The notes beneath the pieces are model-generated. The model searched no databases, was not told where the DNA came from, and worked only from the letters and a program-made list of their open reading frames with translations. Below, piece by piece: positions 34,693-47,400 of a stretch of DNA of 64,000 bases. Each line of letters opens with the position of its first letter. Within the stretch, counting starts at the first letter, position 1. The DNA is taken from contig NC_088717.1 of the NCBI RefSeq assembly GCF_963576615.1, positions 14,576,108-14,640,107 on the forward strand, written 5' to 3'. The DNA is from Watersipora subatra. Its lineage: Eukaryota; Bryozoa; Gymnolaemata; Cheilostomatida; Watersiporidae. The translations under genes and the position numbers were made by a program.

Positions 34693-35348
34693 TCATCTGG
34701 TCTCGAGACTATATACTACCAAGTAATTCCTCACCATGACATAGTTGGATTCCAGCCAATCAGATGGGAGGATACTAATTCACAAGATCTTGCCAACAAT
34801 CTTTGTGCATTAGCAATAAATTTCAAGGAATGGTGAGTAAATTTCAAATTTAAAGCAGTCTACTATTCAGTGAATGCAACAACAAACATCACACAAATGA
34901 AATACAGAAGTAAGTCTGTATGGGTGATAAAAGTGATGAATCAAATCATTACTTAAAAGGCAGTTAAAAAGCCAAGAACCTATCATGAGTGTCACAATTT
35001 AAGTGGGTGGAAAACAACAGAAAGTGGGTGTATCACAAATATCTCTTTTTCCTCTTTGACTAGATTTGACAAATATTACAAATATATTTCCGATAGAAAT
35101 TTATCATAGCCTGATGCAAGCATTAAATCACTGTGTCGACGCACCAAAACGTTTCCAAAAGCTACCACTTTGACGTAGACAATCCACGCCATGAGTCAGC
35201 CAGCCACGCTAACAGCATCCATATCAGAAGCTACCCGGTGACACTCGCTTCATTAAACGAGACAATTAGTCGGCCCAACGAATATCCACACACTCTGCCG
35301 AAGACATTCAGCAATCACATACAGGATGTATGTAGTTGTCTGCACTTG

Positions 35349-35465
35349 TCAAGTCTTCAATAGATTGCTTGCTACTATTGCACCGAGGAAGATAAGTCCA
35401 AGATTTCTGTTAGATTTAAACTTTTTGAGACAGTCATCTGCATCATTCAAGTTTACAGAATAGAT
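35349..35465 (-). CDS. COQ2: COQ2 last exon
   Basis: Acceptor AATCTTTCTTGCAG. Encodes [20 protein letters not shown] then [18 protein letters not shown] and TGA at 35351-35349. It matches the family's ...[20 protein letters not shown]. Confidence 0.96.
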   Translation of the reverse strand: MYSVNLNDADDCLKKFKSNRNLGLIFLGAIVASNLLKT

Positions 35466-38400
35466 CTGCAAGAAAGATTACTAAAGTATAACAGAAACAA
35501 CAAAAGCGTTCTAACATTAATTGGTAAAAATTCTTCCCATGGTTACTTCTGTTCTTAACTTGTATATGTGTGAGCAATAGCCCGAATACCATGAGTGCTG
35601 CCTGCTTAGCAGGAACTGTACATGTTTTTAAGAGTACTTTTGCACAAACAATGTTTATGATATTGACTGAACATGTCGGAGTCCGAGAGAACCTCGATGA
35701 CTGGAGATACGCCTAGTTATATCAATGATATACAGCCCCCCAAGGGTAGCCGACGGCTCTCATATGGGCGGGGTTTAATGATGGAGCTCTGTTAGGATTG
35801 TGTATTAGGATTAGGGGGCTGTATATCATTGGTTATATAGAGCAATTAAAAGTTGAATGTCCTTCCTGCCACCACCAGTTGCCTTTTTTTAGGAACTGAA
35901 CCCCAACCTGTGGTTTGCAGGTCAGGAGTTTTAGACCATTAGGTGATAGCTGATCAACTTACAAGGAATTCCCTCCCTCCCCCCCCCCCTCAACCCTTCC
36001 CCCCCCCCCCCCCCCGCCATTTATGAGTTGACATACAAAGTCAACTCATAAACTAAAACCTTCATATCTTAGAGCAAATACTTGGATATTCAGAAATAAC
36101 TCTCTGCTTACCAGATACTCTGATACTGTAGTTCATCACACACAGTGTCAAAACAAACATTATATACAACTATGAGAAGAAATAACTATAAAAAACTAAA
36201 TTATTAAAGTAATGATCAATGAGAGTTTATTATCACTTTTAGCTTAAGAGATGAGTGTTGGCTGTAGGTACGCAGGTAGAGGTAGTTATAGAGACATGCT
36301 GTATAACTTACTATAATAAAGACTAGGTGAATAAACTAACTTACCATGATACTTTTTATCATTTATACAATATTCTGGATTAATTATCACAAGCCTCTTC
36401 TCGTTCAATGACAAAAATGCAACACTTCAAAAAACTGCAAACGTTCATATGTATAGAGGCAAATACTTGCTGGAATTTTGTACCACATGTTGGAAAATTA
36501 GTATGCCGAGGTGACTATATGCACATATCAGTCGTTCCATTTAGTAAATGAGCCATGGTTGACATATCTAAGCACAAACCAACACAGCGCATTACTTAAA
36601 AAAATACTTTGAAAAACTTTAGTTCAACAAAAGCAAAGGCAAACTGCTAGCACATTCATATTCAAACACAGCGATGGCATATGACCTCCATATGACCTTA
36701 GGAGGCGTGACTGACTGCAATATTCATTTGACCATAGGAGGTGTGACTGACTGCAATATTCATAAGCGATTCTCCCCTAGACTTTCCTTCAATCATTTAC
36801 CACTAGTCTTGTATAGAGAAATCACCTTAGCATGTAATCATTAGTTACCTGATGTGACAGGTGGGTTATGACCCCAACGACCCCCAGATAATACGGCCAA
36901 GTCTGATTAGAATAGATGCCTGTCATGATGAGCCCAGGGATCATGGCAGCTGTGAAACCGCTCAGCCAAAGCTTGCTGTTTTCCCCAAATCGCAGTGCTG
37001 TCGACTTCACACCTACTTTAACATCATCTTCCTTGTCCTGAGTAATAGCAAAACTACATCTTACATGTGATGAAGTTCATATATGAAATATATTAACTTT
37101 ATTTGACATAAAATATGTACATGATATATAATTAATATATAAATATATATTATAGGCTATAGGTATTGACATATAATATATATATATATCATATACATAT
37201 ATAATATATAAATATATATTATATACGAGTTAACATATAATATATATCAATATTTATCCACTAAAATGACCAACATAAAAACAAAACCAGTTTGTTTATC
37301 AAAAAAGAAGTCTGCGGTGAGCGACTAAATATCTCTGGCCATTGGCTAATCTATGTGACATTCATACAAGATCACACTGGTCACCTCTGGCAGCTATACA
37401 GAACAGCATGGATTGTCACTCGAGTACTACGGGTATAATAGCGGTTTGCAAGCCGTTGCAAAAATCAGAGGGCTACTACATCCACAACTACATGTCACAA
37501 TACTGATTGCACACACATGCTGGTATATACCTTCTGAAAAGGTCACTTTGAAAGAAACAGACACTAAGAAAACACCAGTAGCAGCTGTAACAAACCTTCA
37601 AATAAATGGTATGCTAAATGTAGCCGCCCACTCATGTCTTTGATCATTTGTTAGAGATTACACTATTTATCTAGCCAATGAGCCAAACCAATCACTCTAC
37701 ACAACATTGCAAAGAAACTAGCCAAAATATATGTATATATAGATGTATATGGATTCAAGTTGGCAGATTCCACCCATGACAAGCATAGCTAGCCAAGCGT
37801 ATATTATATATTTCTTAGCAAGCATTTCATTAAAATGCAGGTCATTAATGATAATCAAAGCAACAGTATGACTTGAGACAACGATGCTCTATTAGCATAC
37901 CACTCAGAGGAAAAGGAGTAGCCAGAATTTTGGATATTATACACTTATACTGAATAATGTAACAGGTCCAGTTTTGGCATTTTTTGAATCAAGGTTGAAG
38001 TTTCATTGAAATGCTTCATTTTAAGCTTAATGAGACTAGCAGAGGCAATAAGAGGTCAAGGATTTCTAGGAAAGAACATTGTTAGAGAGCAAACTGTATG
38101 TTGTATGGTAGAACACGGCTAAATCAAATATCTATTTATCTATGGAGTTCGATATAGCTGCGGTTCGCTCTAGTGAATGTCTGCATATTCAAATGATATC
38201 GGCACTTGTTTAAAACTATAATCTATCTATGCATGTGCTTGCGATAGCTTTAGTATACTGTATTAAACATAATAGATGAGGTTGTCATTGAACTGTCTCC
38301 TTATTCATTAGGTATTGGCTACAATTTTTGGCTCTTAGGCGGACGTGGTGCAACGTTGAGGTTTCACATGAAAACCTATTTTAACATCAATCAACCAATC

Positions 38401-41400
38401 TCAAAAGTTTGGCAAGATTAATTCCACTGACAGCAGAGGTGAGACAACTCGCACTGCCACCAAAAATATGCTACAACTTTGCTGACTATGATTTCATAGG
38501 TAAAGGATTGCCTGGACAATACAAATCGGAAAATCACCAGTAAATCAGTCAAAAAATGCTCAGTTACCGGATACGACACTCTTTAGACCTTGGATGATGT
38601 GTGATGAGATGATATTCCACGATCATCAGCGATGCATAAGATAAATTCCACAAGATGATCTTTACGTGTGATGAACATTAGAATGGTGAAGAACAAGGTT
38701 GGATGTTTGATGAACTTCATTTTGAGTTATGAAAAGATACCTATGCACTTTGCCATAAACGATTTTGATTTATGAGTTTTTTTGAACAGCTGAATTTCCT
38801 GTTAGACACATGATGAAAAGTTCCATAGCCGTGTGGTGAGACAGATTTTGTGTCAAAGTTTCAACACTGTGGAATTTAATGTACGAAAGCTTGTCTAATG
38901 TCACCAAATCTCCAAAACAAAAAACCTGGCAGGAAATAACAGCTCAGCTTGACATGGCGAACAGCTCATTGCTAAGCTAGCTTCTGATTTCTAGGACAGC
39001 AAATGTTTTGATGTCCTGCTTCATCAGCAACAGGTTTAAGAGTCTTAATGATTATTACATTGAAAGGCTAATTAACTGCCCGTGATCTATCTCTATGATG
39101 CCACCTGTTATCTTTCTGTCACTACGCACTTGACTTGTATTTAATGATGCATATATAATGCAGCCCCTTAGCTGGGCCCTGAATGCAAACCATACAAGGC
39201 GCAAGGCTCTGAGCACATCAGTCTTTGGAGAAACGATCAACAAAGCTTTCAACTGCTTTTGTGTGTTTTGGAGACAGTTGCGAAAGTTAAAACCATAATC
39301 CGTTATCCGAAGATCAGCTAAAATCCATTTAATCTTATCTGGAATTAAGACGATGCTTTGTGATTGGCCCACTAAAATATTTGTTCAACAAGAGCTTCTT
39401 CGCATGCTGATACTGCAGTTTCTAATCTTCAAGAAAAAAGCGGTAGAACCATGATTGACCTACCACTATAGGTATTTCTTAGGCAGTTCAAAGGATAGGA
39501 TTATAGACAGCTGTAATATGCAGCAAATGTATCCCGCACCAAAAGCTATCATTAATACTGAACTTCAAATAAGTTAAAAATGCTGAAATTGAAATAAATA
39601 CTTTATATATCAATTGTGGTGTGAACGCAGGTAACTTCATTGTTTTGGTAGAATGGTCAAAGATTAGGCAGGAGAATAAATCATATGAAGCCATGCAGAT
39701 GCTGGCCAGCCCATGCTAATAGCTGCTCGTGCCTGGTTTACACCGGATGCTATTTGAACTCGGTTTGAAGGAAATCATCATCTCTGGCAGCAAAAAACAA
39801 TACTCAGACACCCACACAGCTTTTATCGCTGCCATTATCTACACTCTGTCCCTAACAACAGTTTTGGCACAAAATATTAGGTGAAGGTCATCACAATGAC
39901 TCATTTTCCAAAATCAATTATTTTGTTCACAACCAGAACATACACATATATTACAGCTATATTACAGCTATATTACAGCTATATTACATCTATATTACAG
40001 CTATATTACATCTATAGTACAGCTATATTACATAGATAGCTGATGGTGCTTGTATGGTGAAATAGACAGCCGTTGATCAATATTCCCTATATACACAAGT
40101 TTTTATAACAAATGAAATTTCATAAATACTAATTTGTCAGACGTACTGCATTATTGATATTATTTTACCTTGACCATTTTAGGTCCAATTAAATAACTTT
40201 ATGGCGGCATCCAGGCCCAATTAATCAATTGGCTGCTCACAAGTCATAGACTCGGCTTACTAAATCGCTTGTATCTCATTTTCTAATAATTTTGTTTCCA
40301 TTCTGTTTTTGTTTTCATTCAGTTTGTAGAACAAACTTCAAGCTATATGTCTATATTGAAATAATGTAACTATGTGCAAAGAAACTTTTTACGAGCAAAA
40401 TAAAAAAACATGAAAAAACCCAAACTTGGCCAGCTATGAGTTTAGTTTGTAGGTACATTTGCTACCGTGAACAGTAAAAAATATGAAGATCCATGCACTA
40501 TAAGCTGAGATAATTGTGATTATGTAAAACATGCCTGGTCAACTTCTGATTGTATTCAGCCGCTATTGAGTAGTTATTATTTACAATATGAACAACTTCA
40601 GCAGCAAGTAGTAAGACTGCTTGAAAATAAAATCTTACTCCATCAAAGTTTACTCAATTCGTAACAAAAACTACTATGACAGCAGTCAAACTCAGTCAGA
40701 TAGTAGAAACTACCGTTATTATTTGACGTCTTGCTCAGCTTTTATTCAAAGTCTAGTATTTAGGAATATCTGTAAGTAAATTTTATAATTACATCTGCTT
40801 TTGAGACTTATCTTGAGCTAGTGGTTAAGTGATGAAACTGTAGAGTTGGAATATAATATTGAAATTAATTTTCAAATTATAATGATACTACTGAAAAAAA
40901 CAAACAATCCTCAGATGGGTGATACGGTGAACTGTTCTAACACCGATTTGAGTGACAAAGCCTTATTAGCTCATTTTACGAGCTCCAACAAATAGCAAAC
41001 TGGTACACAATTAAAAACTGAGAATGTTTACTTTCGGAATATGGCAGTAGAATTACAACATAGCAAACGACATTTGCACAAACCGCTTAAAAAATCACTC
41101 CCGGAAAATTCAGGATTCGGCCCAGGAGGGTAACGAACTTCTTCTCGAATAAATCGATATTCGGAATGAAAAGGTTAAGCTAGTTGCATGACCAGCTGAG
41201 TATTGGTAGACCATGAACTATAACAAATAATTAAATTGAAAATTTTATAACCATTTTATAAATACATTTTCAAACAATTTGAATGTTTAAGCTTCATTTT
41301 AATATAGCAAATACATTGTAATTTTTAATACAGAGACAGTCCGATAACATCAAGGTTAACATCAGTAAAGCGAGGCAGAAATGTTCGACCTAGAACATTT

Positions 41401-44400
41401 CTGAAGAACATACTAAAGAAAACGTATTTTCTTTAGTATAGTAAAACATGCATAGGTCCACTACACTAATGTTGATGCGCAAGGCCCGTAAGTTTTCCTA
41501 TTACCACTGCATTCAGACCGCATTCAGTATAAACTAGCCTAAAACCTGGTTTCCATATATGCCGCAAGCACCGGCGACAGCACCGCAAGCTATCAGCGGT
41601 GAAATGTGAACCAATGCGCCGGGTGCAGGCGCTTTTAAATTTCGCGAAGAGCCGCAGGCAAAACCTTCCCAAAAGGCGCTGTACAGGTGAAGGTCAGCCT
41701 TATCAAAAGGGCATGGCAAGCAAACATTTTTATGTGATTATTGGCAATGCAGTTTTATGTGAACAGAAGCCGCCGAGCCTAGCGTCGCAAGTGTTTTGCT
41801 GCACAAGATTACCGCCGGGGTCTCACAATCGATATGGAAACCAGGCTTTGGACTATCTATCAGCAGCTATTTTAGAACAGTGTAGAAACTTCCTCTTATG
41901 TTTCCAAGAAGCGAAGCTGTCAACTGTACAGTTGACAGCTTTATGAGAGAATATACGTGTATACCAAATTACAACACAAATCAAAGACAGAATCACAGAA
42001 AGAAGCAGGAAGAGCCTCGCGATGAAAAAGTGTAAACTGGCATTGAAGACATAGAAACATCTGAAGAGGACATGGAAACATTCTAGAGAGGACAGAAGAC
42101 ATGGAAACATCCTAGAGAGAACGGTGGACATAGAAACATCCTAGAAAAAACAGAGGACATAGAAACATCCTAGAGAGGACTTGGCAGAGAAAAGACAGCT
42201 AGCCTGATTGTACTAATGACGAACATGAGGTCTACAGGAAGCCAGGAAGTGCTCTGAGCATAATAAGAAAAGGGAGTAGCAATTGTTGCTTGTTAGCCTA
42301 AAAAAGTTAAGATAGGAAGTCTGGGAGTCTAGCGAGGAAAGGACTAATCAGCTTGCGGAGCCCGTATGATGAGTCAGCAACCAACACCATTGTTTAAAGT
42401 CAGAGAGATCTTCAGACGAAGACTTGAATAGAAACGGTATTAATCAGAATTGAGTGGCAGAGTGTATGAGCTGGACTGCCATGCAAGCTAGCCAAGAAGT
42501 TTACCTGATGTGAATAGATTGTATCAAATATCATTGTCCATAATACAGCCGAAACGTAAAGTGGTAGCACTTCTGGCCAATCACAATAGCCATTCACTGC
42601 GGAGCTGCCCAGCAGCACGCCATAGTTAAGGGTTATGCCTAAACAAAGACCATTGCTCGGTTACATTGGGTGAAGATTCTCAAGTGGTTTTTTAGAGGTA
42701 CAAAAGGAGTTGCCCTACCCATACATGCCAACAAAAATGTCAATAATTTGAGTCTTTCCCAGTTCCTCCGCCACATTAGGTGCTGCATTGATCACATGCG
42801 CACAGTGAATTTAGGACAACACCGGACAATTTCAGATTCACCAAGACAAAGGGCAGAGCAGTCAAATCCTCGGTATTCTTTAAAAGAATCATATGAAGTA
42901 GATCGGACTGTACATTCAGGTGGTCCTCTGGTGTATACGCGGTATGACAAAGAATTTCAGCTACTATTCGTGTGGCAGAGTGGTCATCTGACTATTAGAC
43001 CAAGACTACTACCGACGCAGGTAACAAGTAGTAGGCAGGTACTTCGAGTAGTAACCATGAGAAGAGCTTGTCAGTATGAACTTGTCAGTAGGAGTTACAG
43101 CTATGACCACACAAGAGATGACGGTAATTTGATACATACTTTTCTTAATGCATAAACAATCTTGAAAATAAATTATTGAAAGGGAACATTGTGATTATTT
43201 TTGAGCTAGTTAAATATGCAAAAAATATATTCTTGACCAAAAATACTTAAATAATTCAGGCAGCCTTAGTAAGCGCACACTGCAGTTATATATACATGTA
43301 TACAGTAGACGCTCCTACAACGTATACCTAGTATATAATGTTACATTTTATTGCTGATCATAACCATTAAATACACTAAATACAATAAAGTTACTGTAGG
43401 TAACTATAGAGAACTAAGATTGACATACTGTTTTATCACTAATTTTGAATATGCACTGCACTTTTATGAAACTTTAACAATTGTTACCAGGGGATGTTTG
43501 CATTATGTAATTACAATGGTTTCTATACCCCTACATACAATTTTTTCACCATACGATGCCAACCTTGGAACGAATCAAAATCGTATCCTGAGAATGCAAT
43601 GTATATATAATTTTATATACATGTATGCTATACCTATATATATATCTCAAAATTTGTGTGTCCTTCGGTTTGTCCGGCTGTAGCTATAAAATATTAGAAT
43701 GAAAAATCCGTACCGCAAAGGATTTAATCCTGGAACCTCCCACTCACCAAACAAATTCCTTACCAATTAAGCTACGTGAGATTGATGGATTCATTGGGCG
43801 ACATATGTCACTATGCAGGTTAAAATAAGTCATCACTGTCTGTTACAGCGCAATTTAATTTTATGCTTGCTCTCACGGCTTTTATTAGTAAGTTTACTAG
43901 GTTGCTCAAATTAGTCTTTGGCAATGTGCCAGGCTAATGGCAGGCAACTACATTAACTGTCACTGTTTATAAGCCGATTTTTAATTACCTGTGCAACGCC
44001 GGGCTTTCTGTCAGTATAGATATATAGTACTGAATGACCGGCGTTGTCCGAGTAATAAAAGTCTTTGCACAGAAAAAATTTTTTATTTAACGTATAGCAA
44101 CGGTTACTATTCAACTTTCAAACTTCGTATCATGAGAAAAGTGTTTTGTACAGTTTAAATAAATTAGGCGAATAAATAAAACAACTGTAAAGGTTTCAAA
44201 CTTTGTCAAGCAACCGAAACTTTTAGACTTCATATCATCAGGGAAATTTTTTGTGCAGGTCAAATAAATTAAGAAACAAAATAAAACAACTATAAAAGTG
44301 TTTAAATGTAAATGTGAAACAATTAGCAAGTAATAACTAAATTAAGTTTTTTGCTATGATTACAATAAAAGATGATTTGGTAATGACACAATTAATACGA

Positions 44401-47400
44401 GCTAAGAGCACAAAATAAAAATCGTGAATAAATTGAATTAATAATAGAAGTACATAGAAGTGTATGTATAAAAAAGATTACTGTTCCAGCAAAAGTTATC
44501 CAACAAAACTTTGAATACGACGATACTGGTATCTCTCGATACTGGTACAAATGTAAAAAGGAGATATCGGACTGTCTTTGTCTGACCTAACAGAAAGCGA
44601 ATGTAGAGGCTATTCCTACTCGAGATAGTACTATTGTCTGCATGAAAAGCCTTGACCGGCTTTTGCAATTATGTGAGCTTTTAATTCCAAAATTTTAATA
44701 GATATAACCGGACATACCTAAGGTCATATCTAAGGTCATACACACACATGACAAACTTTGAGATTTATATATAGATATATATCTTATAATATAAAATAAA
44801 TAAATACTTAGCTTTATGTCAATTCACTACAAATTCATTTCAAACACCTAAAGAGTGCCTTTTGTACAAAATTCTTTTTAGATAGCGACAGAGGTAGCAT
44901 AGCACTGCCAGAGGTAGCGCTGTCAGAGGTAGCGCTGTCAAAGGTAGCGCTGTCAGAGGTAGCGCTGTCAGAAGTAGCGCTGTCAGAGGTAGCGCTGTCA
45001 GAGGTAGTGATGGCAGAAGGAATGCTGTCAGAGGTAGCACTGACAGAGGTAGCACTGACAGAGACAATGCTGTCAGAGGAAGCGCTGTCAGAGGCAGCGC
45101 TGACAGAGGCAATGCTGTTAGAGGTAGCACTGACAGAGGCAATGCTGTCAGAGGTAGCGCCGACAGAGGCAATGCTGTCAGAGGTAATGCTGTCAAAGGT
45201 AGCGCTGTCAGAGGTAATGCTGTCAGAGGTAGTGCTGTCAGAGGTAGTAATGCAATGAAACCAGAGTTTTGGTAACTTGTTCAAGTATACCTTGCAAACA
45301 GGCCAAAGAGGTAGCGGTAAGGTGCCAAATTGGATTATCTACCTATATCCCGTTTAGTCATTATGTGCATGCGTCTCTGTTGGTGAGTTCACATAAAAGC
45401 CATGAATTTCCCTTTTTTGGCCGATTGCATCCAAACTGCACACGCATATGATCCGTGTCTTATGCAAAGTCTTTAAAACAGTTTGGTTTCAAAACTCCAT
45501 CTGGTCACAGAGAACCAGCCTCCTAAACACTCACTAGTGGGCTATCACCGCGCATACTGCTAATTAACTATACGACAAAGTACCTGATGGGCGTAAATAG
45601 TGTCATATGCAAGGGTCCACATAATACTTGACATGTATAGGGGTAGAACAACTCCCAAGTCTATAGAATTATTTACTGCAGTCCAGCCTAATATAGCTCC
45701 CCAATTGAATGTTAAACCTATAATCATAAAAACACCAACAATCGCCTTGCACAAGCATAAATACATCCACAGAATAAACATAACAAAATTTGAGAAACAC
45801 CTCAAAACAAGGCCAACTGTATAACTGCAATAAACCAGGAAATGTGATGGTAAAATTTTTTTATTTTCCAACAGTCTTAAATATTTACTGCAGGCCAATT
45901 ATTTCTGGAATAACCCATTGATCTCTATATCTCAAACTCCCTAAATATCTATAGTAAAACATTGATCTCTGCAGTAGTCAGTCAAAAATGCTTCCATGAT
46001 TGCGTAATAAACTGCCCGCAACTAGATTAGGATGCATATCTTTCAGCTTAAAGCTACATGTATTATGCAACCAAAACCCAATATACAAGGTTCATTCGTT
46101 TCAAGATCGCATGTTGGCTCAAAAATTCCAAAAAAAGAATCTCCCGTAGTTCATTAAATTCGCTGCAATACCCAAAATTTACATAATAGATACTGCAGGA
46201 AATTATACAGAATGTATAAAACAATTAAATTAGTCAAACAACCAATAGAAGACACTATCATGGTTAGTTTCAACTCACAGAGGTAGATACACTCGGATGT
46301 GCTGTACATACACAGCACAACTCAAACTAACTTCAACACAATTAGCTTAAACTAACTTTGCTTTTATATTTTTTGCTATTTATAGGGTTTTTACAAACTT
46401 TTCCTTACAAAATAGCGATGCTTTGAGGATCTGTGAAAGTTGTCTGTAGAAAATTACTTCAGACAGGTAAAATACTCGCTCTAATGTTACATATTTGCAG
46501 GAAAATTCGTATGCTGAGGTGATGATAAATATAGCTTCGATGGTATCATACTAAGCCAACCAAAAACAAGACAGTTTTATTGTTTGCTATCACACTGCCT
46601 AAATAACATCTTTTGAGAAACAGCTGTATAGAAAGCCTCTAAGTGCAGACAAATCCCATTGAATAGTTTCTATAAAAATTAACCATGATACCCTTGCAGC
46701 AAGGACTGTTAGATTGAAAGAACAAACCTAATGCTATCTGTGGCCAGTAGGTTACTCTTTTGAAGAGAGGGTAAGAAACCACAAAGGCAAGAGAACTCGC
46801 TCCTACCACAATGCTACAAAAGAAAAGAGATATTTTTTCAACTTCCAGATGATACGCTGGCTGTAGATTGTCTTGTCATAGGCTAAGGCTCTGCAACAGA
46901 AGTATCTGTTAGCAAGAGTGCCGCATCAGATGTTCTTACTACAGCCAACAAAGTCAGACCTCAACATACAATGCTAATCCCCGCCGACATATTCTTTGTA
47001 TCTCAAAATTAATGTATTTTAGAGCAAAAATTCTGATACAAATACACTGTATTTCGCTTACTTTGTTGCACAGCTCAAGAACTTGATGACAATCACTTCA
47101 AGTAAATATACACGTATTTAACATGAAAACCAATGCACTATATAGAACTTCATAAAAACTCAATGTAATAAATTTTAAGTAAGAAATAATAAACCAATAA
47201 TCAACAAAAGAAAGATTTTATTGTCGCTCATCGGGTGAACGAATGCGTAATCTTGGCAAGACAGGAAGTGGAAGGCGAGTAGGTAAGGTTGGATGAGTGA
47301 TGAATGATGAGAGAGATACTAAGTTAGTTGGCCTTGAATGCATGTATGTGAGCCATAAATTAACATAACTTATTTTTGTACCTAATATTTTTATTTTTAT

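Larger units (their letters stand above)
37256..42504. other. COQ2 intron between exons 5e and 6
   Basis: No coding exon is recognised. It contains an 11-bp tandem repeat (39948-40034), a GC-richer MITE (41540-41850) and a minisatellite (42048-42180). Open frames such as 39055-39372 (minus, 105 aa) show no recognisable domain. Confidence 0.6.

Noticed and set aside
41466-41946. Several 60-115-aa frames on both strands
   Set aside because: They lie within or across a MITE with clear inverted ends, and overlap each other on opposite strands.
42412-42618. COQ2 pseudogene or separate tandem COQ2 gene
   Set aside because: Only this one exon is duplicated, with matching phases, intact frame and splice sites inside the COQ2 gene. 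That fits an alternative exon better than a broken gene copy.
44835-45284. Three overlapping open frames of 83-149 aa
   Set aside because: All come from the 15-bp array, whose unit length keeps every stop-free frame open.
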